From: Burkholderiaceae bacterium
GTDB lineage: Bacteria; Pseudomonadota; Gammaproteobacteria; Burkholderiales; Burkholderiaceae_E
Assembly (NCBI GenBank): GCA_024637395.1
Contig: JAGXFG010000004.1
Coordinates: forward strand, 1 to 64,000
Reading direction: 5' to 3'
DNA: 64,000 nucleotides
The notes under the pieces: model-generated
What the model was told of the DNA's origin: nothing
Database searches by the model: none
What the model saw: the letters and a program-made list of their open reading frames with translations, nothing else
Shown here: positions 43,406 through 51,463 of the stretch, piece by piece
Position numbering within the stretch: position 1 is the first letter of the stretch
Layout: every line of letters starts with the position of its first letter
Position numbers and translations under genes: made by a program

Positions 43406-45997
43406 TTAGCTGGCCTTGGCAACCTGAAGCCTGCGCCGTTGAATCGCAATGATGCCGGCCAGCAGCAATATGGCCGGAATGAACAGCCATTCCTTGTCGG
43501 GTCGATCGGTCGGGACTTCGAGCCCGACGATCTTGAAGCTCTGTTCGAGACCCATCTTTTCGGCAGCGCTGCCAAATCGGACCGCGGCAACCGTGATGTC
43601 GCCGCCAAATGCCATGACCGTCAGTCCCGCCTCCTTGAGACGCTGGGCGCCCGGGCCAGGCTTGCCAAGCGGCAGCAACACACCCTTGCTAACGGTCTTG
43701 CCCTCGAGCGACTCGCCCTCGACGTAGATCCGCAGCCGCTCATCCGCCGGCTTGCTCTCCGCGATCTGCATGAGCTCGGTAGGCGCAATCTCCTTGAACT
43801 GCGGGTAGATCATGTCAAGCCAGAACCCCGGCCGGAAGAGCGTGAAGGTCACCAGCAGCAAGAGGACATTCTCGTACCACTTGCTCCTCACCAGGAAATA
43901 CCCCTGGGTGGCCGCCGCAAAAAGCAGCATCGCGACCGTTGCGCTGACCACGGTGAATATCAGGTGGATCGGCGATTTGATCCCGATCAGCAGCAGTTCG
44001 GTGTTGAAGATGAACAGGAACGGCAGGATCGCGGTCCTCATGCTGTAGTAGAACGCCGTGATCCCGGTCTTGATCGGATCGGCACGGGCGATCGCCGCGG
44101 CTGCGAACGATGCCAGCCCAACCGGCGGCGTGACGTCAGCCATCAGTCCGAAATAGAACACGAACATATGAACGGCAATCAGCGGGACCAACAGGCCGTT
44201 CTGGGCACCGAGTTCGACGACGACCGGAGCCATCAGGGTCGACACCACGATGTAGTTCGCGGTCGTCGGCAAGCCCATGCCGAGAATCAGGCTGATGAAC
44301 GCCACCAGCACCAGCATCAAGATCAGGTTGCCTCCCGAGACCATCTCGACCAGCTCGGTCATCACCAGGCCGATGCCGGTCAGGGAAACGGTACCGACGA
44401 TGATGCCGGCCGCCGCGGTCGCGACGCCGATGCCGATCATGTTGCGTGCGCCAGCGACCATGCCGTCCATCAGGTCGTGAAAGCCAATCTTCATGGCGGC
44501 GCCCATCTCGCCCGACTGGCCGCGCATCCAGGCCGTCACCGGCCGCTGCGTCACCATGATCATCACCATGAACATGGTCGCCCAGAACGCCGACAGACCG
44601 GGCGAGAGCTGCTCGACCATCAGGCACCAGATCAGGACCACCACCGAGAGCAGGTAATGCAGCCCGGACTTGAGGGTCGGTCCGGCTTCCGGCAGCTCGA
44701 AGACCGGGGCGTCTGGGTCGTCCAGTTCCAGCACCGGCTGGCGCGAGCCATACCACAGCAGCGCCAGGTAGGTCGCCATGAGCAACACCCCGATGATGAG
44801 GGATGCCACGTTCGGGAGCACCACCTTGATCCAGCCAATGCCGTAGTAGACGACACCGGAGAACACGATCAGCCCGAGCACCGTGAAGGCGAAGGCCAGC
44901 AGCCGCTGGACGAATGTCGAATGGCCGCGTCGCGGCAGGCCGCTGATATTGGCCTTGAGTGCCTCGAGGTGGACGATATAGAAGAGCGCTATATAGGAGA
45001 TGATCGCCGGCAGGAAGGCGTTCTTGATCACCTCGGTATAGGGAATGCCGACGTACTCGACCATCAGGAACGCGGCTGCGCCCATCACCGGCGGCATGAT
45101 CTGGCCATTGACCGAACTCGACACTTCGACCGCACCGGCCTGATCCGGCCGGTAGCCGACCCGTTTCATCAGCGGGATCGTGAAGGTTCCGGTGGTCACC
45201 ACGTTGGCGATCGACGAACCTGAGATGATGCCGGTGGCCGCCGACGACACCACCGCCGCCTTGGCCGGGCCGCCCCGCATGTGACCGAGCAGAGCGAACG
45301 CCGACTTGATGAAGTAGTTACCCGCGCCGGCCTTGTCGAGCAAGGAACCAAAGAGCACGAACAGGAAGATGAAGCTGGTCGAAACGCCCAGCGCGATCCC
45401 GAACACCCCCTCGGTCGTCAGCCACATGTGGTTCATTCCCTTGGCCAGCGACGCCCCCTTGTGGGCAATCATCTCGGGCATGTACTGGCCGCCGAACATG
45501 TAGACCAGGAACAGCAGCGCGACCACGGTCATCGGCGGACCCAGAACGCGGCGGGTAGATTCGAGCAGCAGCACTATGCCGACCACCGCAACAACCAGGT
45601 CCACAGTGGTCGGTTGACCAGGGCGGGTCGAGAGCTGCGCGTAGAACAGGAAGATGTAGCCGGCGCAGAAAGCGCCTGCGAGCGCGAATATCCAGTCGAT
45701 GACCGGCACGTACTGGCGCGGCGAACGCTTGAAGGCCGGATATGCGGTGAAGGCCAGGAAGATCGCCAAGGCAAGGTGGATCGATCGCGCCTCCGTGGCA
45801 TTGAAGACCAGCACGCCAAAGGTGTAGGGCAAGGGCGAGGCATACCAGAGCTGGAAAATCGCCCAGAACAGTGCTACGCCCAACACCAGCTGCGCGACAA
45901 ACCCGGTGGGATTGCGTCCCCCGGTATCATTCTCGGAAACCAGCTCCTTGATTTTATCGCTGTCCAATTGGGCTGCCTGCTCCGCCTTCTTGCTCAT
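43406..45997 (-). CDS. TRAP transporter fused permease (DctQM, 4TM/12TM)
   Basis: The 863-residue fusion joins an N-terminal DctQ-like four-helix part (about residues 1-200) to a DctM-like part carrying GSLLDKAGAGNYFIKSAFAL and GGPAKAAVVSSAATGIISGS. Further motifs are GIGLVMTELVEMVSGGNLIL and LPTTANYIVVSTLM. A C-terminal DUF3394-like region follows (from about residue 690) with a final helix near VPTDRPDKEWLFIPAILLLA. It works with the TAXI receptor upstream. ATG 45997 has a GGAGGAGG site. A long hairpin separates it from the receptor gene. Confidence 0.94.
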   Translation of the reverse strand: MSKKAEQAAQLDSDKIKELVSENDTGGRNPTGFVAQLVLGVALFWAIFQLWYASPLPYTFGVLVFNATEARSIHLALAIFLAFTAYPAFKRSPRQYVPVIDWIFALAGAFCAGYIFLFYAQLSTRPGQPTTVDLVVAVVGIVLLLESTRRVLGPPMTVVALLFLVYMFGGQYMPEMIAHKGASLAKGMNHMWLTTEGVFGIALGVSTSFIFLFVLFGSLLDKAGAGNYFIKSAFALLGHMRGGPAKAAVVSSAATGIISGSSIANVVTTGTFTIPLMKRVGYRPDQAGAVEVSSSVNGQIMPPVMGAAAFLMVEYVGIPYTEVIKNAFLPAIISYIALFYIVHLEALKANISGLPRRGHSTFVQRLLAFAFTVLGLIVFSGVVYYGIGWIKVVLPNVASLIIGVLLMATYLALLWYGSRQPVLELDDPDAPVFELPEAGPTLKSGLHYLLSVVVLIWCLMVEQLSPGLSAFWATMFMVMIMVTQRPVTAWMRGQSGEMGAAMKIGFHDLMDGMVAGARNMIGIGVATAAAGIIVGTVSLTGIGLVMTELVEMVSGGNLILMLVLVAFISLILGMGLPTTANYIVVSTLMAPVVVELGAQNGLLVPLIAVHMFVFYFGLMADVTPPVGLASFAAAAIARADPIKTGITAFYYSMRTAILPFLFIFNTELLLIGIKSPIHLIFTVVSATVAMLLFAAATQGYFLVRSKWYENVLLLLVTFTLFRPGFWLDMIYPQFKEIAPTELMQIAESKPADERLRIYVEGESLEGKTVSKGVLLPLGKPGPGAQRLKEAGLTVMAFGGDITVAAVRFGSAAEKMGLEQSFKIVGLEVPTDRPDKEWLFIPAILLLAGIIAIQRRRLQVAKAS

Positions 45998-46118
45998 GTC
46001 TGCCTCCTCCCCTTGCACCGCCACTGCACCGGTGAGCGACAGGCCGCAATAACCCCCGCCGTCCCGGCAAGTTCGCGAGGTGGCGTGGGTCGGCCCGGCC
46101 CCGCAAGTTCGTACTGCA

Positions 46119-46147
46119 GGACCGGGCCCCAGCCGGGGACCCGGTCC
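46119..46147 (-). promoter_or_regulatory. Stem-loop between TRAP receptor and permease genes
   Basis: GGACCGGGCCCC (46119-46130) pairs with GGGG-A-CCCGGTCC (46135-46147) over 12 bp with one bulged A and a 4-nt loop, 12 bp past the receptor stop. Such intercistronic hairpins commonly protect the receptor mRNA and keep the permease at lower level. There is no T-run, so full termination is unlikely. Confidence 0.5.
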
Positions 46148-46159
46148 GCTGTTACCTGC

Positions 46160-47140
46160 TTACATCCAGCCCTTTTCCTTGTAGTACTTGACAGCGCCAT
46201 CATGCAGCGGAGCGGACAGACCATTCTTGATCATGTCCTTCGGGTTCAGGTGGGCGAACGCCGGATGGAGTTTCTTGAAATCGTCAAAATTTTCGAACAC
46301 CGCCTTTACGATCTGATAGACCAGATCGGGCGAGACCTTGCTCGACGACACGAACGTGGCGAGCACGCCGTAGGTCGGGGTCGGGTTCGGGTTGTTGGCA
46401 TAGATGCCGCCGGGGATCTCGACCTTGGCATACGACGGATTGGACGCCACCAGCTTGTCGATAGCCGGACCGGTCAACGGAATCAGCTGGGCGCCGCAGG
46501 TGGTGGTCGGATCCTGGATGTTCGCCGAAGGATGGCCAACGCCGTAGAAGAAGCCGTCGATCTTGTTGTCGCACAGCGCCGCGCCGTGCTCGTCAGCCTT
46601 GAGCTCCGAAGCGAGCGAGAAGTCGCTCATCTGCCAGCCCATTGCCTTCAGCAGCTCTTCCATCGACGCACGGGTGCCCGAGCCAGGGTTGCCCACGTTG
46701 AAGCGCTTGCCCTTGAAATCGGCGAAGGTCTTGATGTTCGCTTCCTTGCGCGCCAGCACCGTGAACGGCTCCGGATGCAGCGAGAACACCGCGCGCAGTT
46801 CGGTCATCGGTCCGTCGTCCTTGAACTTCGACATGCCCTTGTAGGCGTTGTATTGCCAGTCCGACTGCGCCACCCCGAGGTCGAGTTCGCCGCCCCGGAT
46901 GGTGTTGATGTTGTATACCGAGCCGCCGGTGCTTTCGACCGAGCAGCGAATGCCAGTGGCCTTGCGGTCCTTGTTGACCAGACGGCAGATTGCGCCGCCG
47001 GCAGCGTAGTACACGCCGGTCACGCCGCCGGTGCCGATCGTCACGAACCGATCGGCCGCCGCGGAGGGCACCGACACGGCCACCAGGCCGGCACAGGCGA
47101 TGGCGCCGAAGACGCCGGAAAGCTTCAGTTTTTTGCTCAT
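46160..47140 (-). CDS. TRAP transporter TAXI-family solute receptor
   Basis: The 326-residue periplasmic receptor has a signal peptide (residues 1-28, ending PSAAA) and the TAXI start [20 protein letters not shown]. It also has [38 protein letters not shown] and [19 protein letters not shown]. Known TAXI ligands are glutamate, 2-oxoglutarate and other dicarboxylates; a 5-carbon acid would fit gabD and glutamate dehydrogenase in the window, but this is inference. The ATG has an AGGAGA site 6 nt upstream. Confidence 0.93.
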   Translation of the reverse strand: MSKKLKLSGVFGAIACAGLVAVSVPSAAADRFVTIGTGGVTGVYYAAGGAICRLVNKDRKATGIRCSVESTGGSVYNINTIRGGELDLGVAQSDWQYNAYKGMSKFKDDGPMTELRAVFSLHPEPFTVLARKEANIKTFADFKGKRFNVGNPGSGTRASMEELLKAMGWQMSDFSLASELKADEHGAALCDNKIDGFFYGVGHPSANIQDPTTTCGAQLIPLTGPAIDKLVASNPSYAKVEIPGGIYANNPNPTPTYGVLATFVSSSKVSPDLVYQIVKAVFENFDDFKKLHPAFAHLNPKDMIKNGLSAPLHDGAVKYYKEKGWM

Positions 47141-47184
47141 TGTTACCTTCTCCTAAGTGATGAGAACACTGCTTCAATAACCAA

Positions 47185-47199
47185 TTCCCCGCAGGGGAA
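47185..47199 (-). terminator. Short stem-loop between rpiR-type gene and TRAP receptor
   Basis: TTCCCC and GGGGAA form a perfect 6-bp stem with a 3-nt loop, 27 bp past the regulator's stop. It could end or attenuate transcription from the regulator into the transporter. The T-tract on the minus strand is interrupted, so it is only a candidate. Confidence 0.3.
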
Positions 47200-47225
47200 C
47201 CACTTCTCCAGCTGTTGCGGCCAGA

Positions 47226-48152
47226 CTATGAGCCTACCAGCACAGCTTCAAGTTCGCTGATCAAACCTTCGCGGCGCTGGCCTTCGACCAGCGCCCCCTC
47301 GCCCAGGCGTCGTGCCATCACCGCCAGCAGCGCCTCCAGGGCAGCTATCACGGAGGTCGTGCCGGCCCCGAACGAGCTGCTGGCCATCTCACAGACGATG
47401 GCGTGTTCGGCTTCCCTCGCCAGCGAGCGGTCGCGTGAGTCCGAAACGGTGATCACGCCGATCCCCTGGCCGGCCACTATACGGACCCATTCGAGCATGC
47501 CCCGCGGGTGCGGCGCGTTGGAAAGAATGACGATCACGTCCCTCGGCCCCAGTTGGGCAATCGCGTGGGCCAGGCCGCTATCCGATTGGCCCAGCAGCGC
47601 TACTCCGTCGCGCAGCTTGCCGAGTCCGTAGGCCAATGTGATGGCCGCCCCGTGCATGTGCCTGAGGCCCAGAACCTTGACCTCTCTGGCCTCCAGCAAA
47701 CGCGTGCAGGTCTGGTCGATGTCGTCGGCAATCAGCTTCTCGGTGGTCGCCGAGATATCCCTGATTTGTTCGGCAGCGATCAGCTCCACCAGCTCCGGGC
47801 TGGCAATCTTCCCTACCAGGCCAGCGTTCCCTTTGACGGAATTGTCGCTGCCACCGGCGACCGAGCGCCGAAAGACATCCTGGAACTCGTGAAATCCCTT
47901 GTAGCCGAGCTTGTGCGTCAGGCGGGTCAGGGTCGAAGCATTGACGCCGGTGGCATCGGCCAACTCCGAAATCGATGAGATTGCGGTCTGCCGCGGTGCG
48001 TCTACCAGCTGCGTCAGGGCCTCGCTGGCCCGGCTGCCGAGCCTCAGCCCGGCTTCTCCGCGCCGGATCCGCACCACCAGGGCACGCAACTGCGCGAGGT
48101 TGTGGGGCGGTTCTTGCGCCGAGCCGTAATTTTGCATAACTTGGACAACCAT
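47226..48152 (-). CDS. MurR/RpiR family transcriptional regulator
   Basis: The product of about 308 residues has an N-terminal RpiR helix-turn-helix (about 20-95, with SISELADATGVNASTLTRLT and GYKGFHEFQDVFRR) and a C-terminal SIS sugar/acid-sensing domain (VLGLRHMHGAAITLAYGLG, DVIVILSNAPHPRG). ATG 48152 is one of several possible starts (48137 is another); none has a clear ribosome site. It lies directly upstream of the TAXI TRAP genes, which it probably controls. A palindrome suited to autoregulation lies 19 bp upstream of the start. Confidence 0.88.
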   Translation of the reverse strand: MVVQVMQNYGSAQEPPHNLAQLRALVVRIRRGEAGLRLGSRASEALTQLVDAPRQTAISSISELADATGVNASTLTRLTHKLGYKGFHEFQDVFRRSVAGGSDNSVKGNAGLVGKIASPELVELIAAEQIRDISATTEKLIADDIDQTCTRLLEAREVKVLGLRHMHGAAITLAYGLGKLRDGVALLGQSDSGLAHAIAQLGPRDVIVILSNAPHPRGMLEWVRIVAGQGIGVITVSDSRDRSLAREAEHAIVCEMASSSFGAGTTSVIAALEALLAVMARRLGEGALVEGQRREGLISELEAVLVGS

Positions 48153-48170
48153 AGCCGAACCGGTCTGAAA

Positions 48171-48188
48171 ATGCAAAAAACTTTGCAT
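48171..48188. promoter_or_regulatory. Candidate operator upstream of the RpiR-type regulator
   Basis: ATGCAAA-AAAC-TTTGCAT is a perfect 18-bp dyad (7-bp arms). A further ATGCAAAAT copy, one arm, overlaps the likely start region of the gene at 48129-48137. RpiR dimers bind such A/T-rich palindromes, so autoregulation is likely. No copy was seen before the TAXI receptor gene. Confidence 0.5.
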
Positions 48189-48248
48189 CGTCCGCACTAG
48201 TGGCAATTTTTTTGCTCGCGCACTGCCCGCAGCGGGCCAGAACTGGCG

Positions 48249-49001
48249 TCAACAGATTACCGGGAGGATTTCACTGATCGAACCGCGCAGCAGCGCGTCG
48301 GCCAAGTCATCGAGGGCGGTCGATTCGCGATTGACAATGACGACGCGCCCCCCTGATCGGTGCGCGATTGGCACGACTTCGGCGATCGGGTAGACCTGGA
48401 GCGTCGACCCTACTGCGATCAGCACGTCGGCCTCCCCCGCGGCCTGCAGGGCGCGCGCGAGAACCTCCTGGTCCAGGGCCTGTCCGAAGTAGATCGTGTC
48501 GCTCTTGAGGATGCCGCCGCACGACCTGCACCCGGGATCAGGCTCGCCGGCCTGCACCCGCGCCAGCGTCTCGAGCATCGGGCTTCGTTCCCCGCATTGC
48601 CAGCACATCGCCCGGCGCATCGTGCCGTGGACCTCGATCACCAGTTCCGGGGAATTGCCCGCGATCTGGTGCAGTTCGTCGATGTTCTGGGTGATCAGCG
48701 CATGCAGCTTGCCGCGCCGTTCCAGCCCGACCAGGGCCTCATGGGCGCGATTGGGCTGCGCGCGCCAGGCGCTGTGGCCCAGGCGCGCCTGCCACGCATC
48801 CCGGCGCACCTGGGGCTCGGTGAGGTAATTGTCGATGGTCGAGAGCCGCTCCGCGGCCGGATTCCGGGTCCAGACCCCTTGCGGACCGCGAAAGTCGGGG
48901 ATTCCGGAGTCGGTCGAGATGCCCGCTCCGGTGAGCACCACCACCCGCGCCGCCTGATCGATCCAGCTGCGCACCTCGGTTAGGGCTTGCTCCAGGCTCA
49001 T
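48249..49001 (-). CDS. cobB: NAD-dependent protein deacylase, sirtuin
   Basis: The 250-residue SIR2 enzyme has the NAD loop TGAGISTDSGIPDFRG (25-39), TQNIDELHQIAGN, the catalytic histidine H125 in EVHGT, and four zinc cysteines at C133, C136, C158 and C161. It removes acyl groups from lysines, consuming NAD. ATG 49001 has GGGAG 6 nt upstream. It starts only 31 nt after the tRNA-Leu 3' end on the same strand, so both are likely on one transcript. Confidence 0.93.
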   Translation of the reverse strand: MSLEQALTEVRSWIDQAARVVVLTGAGISTDSGIPDFRGPQGVWTRNPAAERLSTIDNYLTEPQVRRDAWQARLGHSAWRAQPNRAHEALVGLERRGKLHALITQNIDELHQIAGNSPELVIEVHGTMRRAMCWQCGERSPMLETLARVQAGEPDPGCRSCGGILKSDTIYFGQALDQEVLARALQAAGEADVLIAVGSTLQVYPIAEVVPIAHRSGGRVVIVNRESTALDDLADALLRGSISEILPVIC

Positions 49002-49032
49002 GGTCACTCCCACTGGGCTCATGACGAGATGC

Positions 49033-49117
49033 TGGTGCCCCGGGCCGGAGTCGAACCGGCACGCCTTTCGGCCGCGAATTTTAAGTCCGCTACGTCTACC
49101 GATTCCGTCACCGGGGC
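49033..49117 (-). tRNA. tRNA-Leu (UAA)
   Basis: The 85-nt gene has an encoded CCA, acceptor GCCCCGG pairing with CCGGGGC, T-arm GGTTCGACTCC and a long variable arm typical of class II tRNAs. The anticodon loop CTTAAAA reads UAA, decoding UUA. E. coli leuZ has the same identity and follows glyW-cysT; here it stands alone before cobB, 10.4 kb from tRNA-Cys. Confidence 0.97.
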
Positions 49118-49145
49118 TGAGGGACGTCGTGCAAATCGCGTTACG

Positions 49146-49151
49146 ATTATA
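49146..49151 (-). promoter_or_regulatory. Consensus -10 box of the tRNA-Leu gene
   Basis: On the minus strand a perfect TATAAT lies 29 nt before the tRNA-Leu 5' end, giving a leader of about 20 nt. The -35 region is poor (a TTGCCG is 21 bp upstream, too far). It indicates that tRNA-Leu has its own promoter after separation from tRNA-Gly/Cys. Confidence 0.6.
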
Positions 49152-49239
49152 CGGACGGCTTGGCTCGCAGCGCGGCAATTAACCGGACCAGTTGCCGCAC
49201 GCGGCGCCGACCAAGCCATGTTCCCGGGAGCACTCCAGC

Positions 49240-50013
49240 ATGAAAACGCCGCTGAACTGGGCTGGCAACGCGATCGCACGCTACTTGAGCAAGCGTTCGC
49301 GCGCCTACGCTCCGCCCAGCACGAGCACCCCCGAACTGCTGGCCCGCTCGCTGCGGGTGGCAGATGTGCTGCTGGTTGAAGGAGACACCAGAATCTCTGG
49401 CGTCATCAAGTACCTCACCCAATCCACCTGGTCGCATGCGGCGCTCTATGTCGGCAACGTCACCGAAGCGACCGGCAATGATCCGCCGGTCCTGCTCGAG
49501 GCCGACCTGGTCGAGGGAGTCAGGCTAGTGCCGCTCAGCGCCTATGCCAGCATGCATACGCGGATCTGCCGTCCGGTTGCGCTCAGCGAGGAAGCCAGCC
49601 GGGAAGTCGTACGGACCGCACTGAATCGGCTTGGTCACACCTACGACCTCAAGAATGTCATCGACCTGGCGCGCTACCTGATTCCGACACCGCCGGTACC
49701 GGCCCGCTGGCGGCGGCAGATGCTCTTCTTCGGCAGCGGCGACCCGACTCGTGCCATCTGCTCGACCCTGATCGCGCAATCCTTTCAGAGCATCCAGTAC
49801 CCGATCCTGCCGCACGTCGAGCGCATCAAGGCGCTGCGCCGCGACGGCAAGCACCGCTTTCGCGAGATCCTGCGCTTTCGTCACCACAGCCTGTTCACGC
49901 CGCGCGACTTCGACATTTCACCGTTCTTCGCAATCGTCAAGCCGCGGATCGAAGCCGGGTTCAACTATCGAACGCTGGAGTGGGCCCCTGACCAGGACCC
50001 GCCGGCGCAGTAG
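49240..50013 (+). CDS. YiiX-like permuted papain-fold hydrolase
   Basis: The 257-residue protein resembles YiiX/YebB-type NlpC/P60-superfamily enzymes with permuted order. The histidine is in QSTWSHAALYVGN and the presumed cysteine nucleophile in TRAICSTLIAQSFQSI, downstream of it. There is no obvious signal peptide. Such enzymes are amidases or peptidases of unknown substrate. GGGAG lies 8 nt before the ATG. It is divergent from tRNA-Leu and convergent with the class III aminotransferase (6 bp apart). Confidence 0.8.
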   Translation: MKTPLNWAGNAIARYLSKRSRAYAPPSTSTPELLARSLRVADVLLVEGDTRISGVIKYLTQSTWSHAALYVGNVTEATGNDPPVLLEADLVEGVRLVPLSAYASMHTRICRPVALSEEASREVVRTALNRLGHTYDLKNVIDLARYLIPTPPVPARWRRQMLFFGSGDPTRAICSTLIAQSFQSIQYPILPHVERIKALRRDGKHRFREILRFRHHSLFTPRDFDISPFFAIVKPRIEAGFNYRTLEWAPDQDPPAQ

Positions 50014-50019
50014 CGGTTC

Positions 50020-51390
50020 TCAGGCCTTGGCGGCGCCGGCACGGATCCGGAACTTCTGGTCGATCCCGTGGATGGCGGCGTCGATCGACGCATCGAGCAC
50101 ATCGGCGATCATCTGGCCGTGGCCCTCGTCGATGATGAATGGCGGGGCCAGCAGCACGTGGTCGCCCTGCCGGCCATCGATCGTGCCACCCATCGGATAA
50201 CACAACATTCCGCGCGACATCGCATGGCGCTTGATCGCCGCATGCAGTTTCGCGGCCGGGTCGAAGGGCTGCTTGGTAGCGCGATCGAGCACCAGCTCGA
50301 CGCCGATGAACAGTCCACGGCCACGCACGTCACCAACATGGGGGTGGTCGGCGAAGCGTTCCTCCAGTTCCTGGCGCAAGCCGGCGCCACGAAGGCGAAC
50401 ATTCTCGAGCAGATCATCGTCGCGGATCGTGTGTTGCACCGCCAGCGCAGCTGCACAGCCAATGGCGTGCCCCAGGTAGGTGTGGCCGTGCTGGAAGAAC
50501 CCCGAGCCATCTCGAATCGCCTCGAAGATGTGCTTGCCGACCATCACCGCACCGATCGGCTGGTAACCGGCTCCCAGACCCTTGGCGATGGTCAACAGAT
50601 CGGGGATCACGCCCTCCTGCTCGCAGGCGAACAGCGTCCCGGTGCGGCCCATGCCGCACATCACCTCGTCGAGGATCATCAATATGCCGTGGCGATCGCA
50701 GATCTCGCGAATCCGGCGGAAGTACCCCGGCGCCGGCGCCACCGCGCCCATCGTGGCGCCAACCACTGGTTCGGCGACGAAACCGATCACCGTCCCCGGA
50801 CCCAGGCGTTCGATCGCCTCCTCGAGTTCGTCCGCGACCCGCTGTCCGTAGGCCTCGAGGGTCTCGTCCGGTCTCTGGTCGCGATAGGGGTAGCACGGCG
50901 CAATGTGGGTCACGTCCATCAGCATCGGCTGGAACTGGGCACGCCGCCAGGCGTTCCCGCCGACCGCCAGGGCGCCGAGCGTGTTGCCGTGGTAGCTCTG
51001 GCGCCGGGCGATGAAGTGCTGGCGCTGCGTTTCACCCTTCTCGAGGAAATACTGGCGCCCCATCTTGAGCGCAGTCTCGATTGCTTCCGAGCCGCCGGAA
51101 ACGAAATAGACCCGCTCCAGGCCCGCTGGCGCCGCCGCGACCAGAAAATCCGCGAGTTCCTCCATCGGCTTGGTGGTGAAGAAGGAACTATGGGCGTAGG
51201 CAAGCTGGCTGGCCTGGCGCTGGATGGCCTCGATCACCCGCGGATGACTGTGCCCGAGGCATGAAACTGCGGCCCCGCCGCTTGCGTCGAGGTAGCGACG
51301 ACCGTCGGATCCGATCAGGAACGGGCCGTCGCCGGCGATCGCGGTCGGATAGCTGGCGCGTGCGTCACGATGAAAGACATGACTCAACAT
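50020..51390 (-). CDS. Class III aminotransferase (aspartate aminotransferase family)
   Basis: The 456-residue PLP enzyme has GSEAIETALKMGRQYF, ILDEVMCGMGRTGTLFACE, the Schiff-base lysine in LLTIAKGLGAGYQPIGAV, and QHGHTYLGHAIGCAAALAV. Members act on omega-amino groups such as those of putrescine, beta-alanine or 4-aminobutyrate with pyruvate or 2-oxoglutarate. ATG 51390 has a GGAGA site. It lies 73 bp after the fused ABC ATPase and is the last gene of the leftward transporter operon, so the imported compound may be amine-containing. Confidence 0.9.
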   Translation of the reverse strand: MLSHVFHRDARASYPTAIAGDGPFLIGSDGRRYLDASGGAAVSCLGHSHPRVIEAIQRQASQLAYAHSSFFTTKPMEELADFLVAAAPAGLERVYFVSGGSEAIETALKMGRQYFLEKGETQRQHFIARRQSYHGNTLGALAVGGNAWRRAQFQPMLMDVTHIAPCYPYRDQRPDETLEAYGQRVADELEEAIERLGPGTVIGFVAEPVVGATMGAVAPAPGYFRRIREICDRHGILMILDEVMCGMGRTGTLFACEQEGVIPDLLTIAKGLGAGYQPIGAVMVGKHIFEAIRDGSGFFQHGHTYLGHAIGCAAALAVQHTIRDDDLLENVRLRGAGLRQELEERFADHPHVGDVRGRGLFIGVELVLDRATKQPFDPAAKLHAAIKRHAMSRGMLCYPMGGTIDGRQGDHVLLAPPFIIDEGHGQMIADVLDASIDAAIHGIDQKFRIRAGAAKA

Positions 51391-51463
51391 TATTTGTTCT
51401 CCGGGAGGTAGTGCGGTACCTGCCCATGATAACCGAGGGCATCGCAGCGCCCGGCTGGCCGGC

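Noticed and set aside
42827-45223. 798-codon open frame antisense to gabD, uspA and the TRAP permease
   Set aside because: His/Gln/Asp/Arg-rich translation typical of the antisense of membrane-protein genes; the minus-strand genes are unambiguous.
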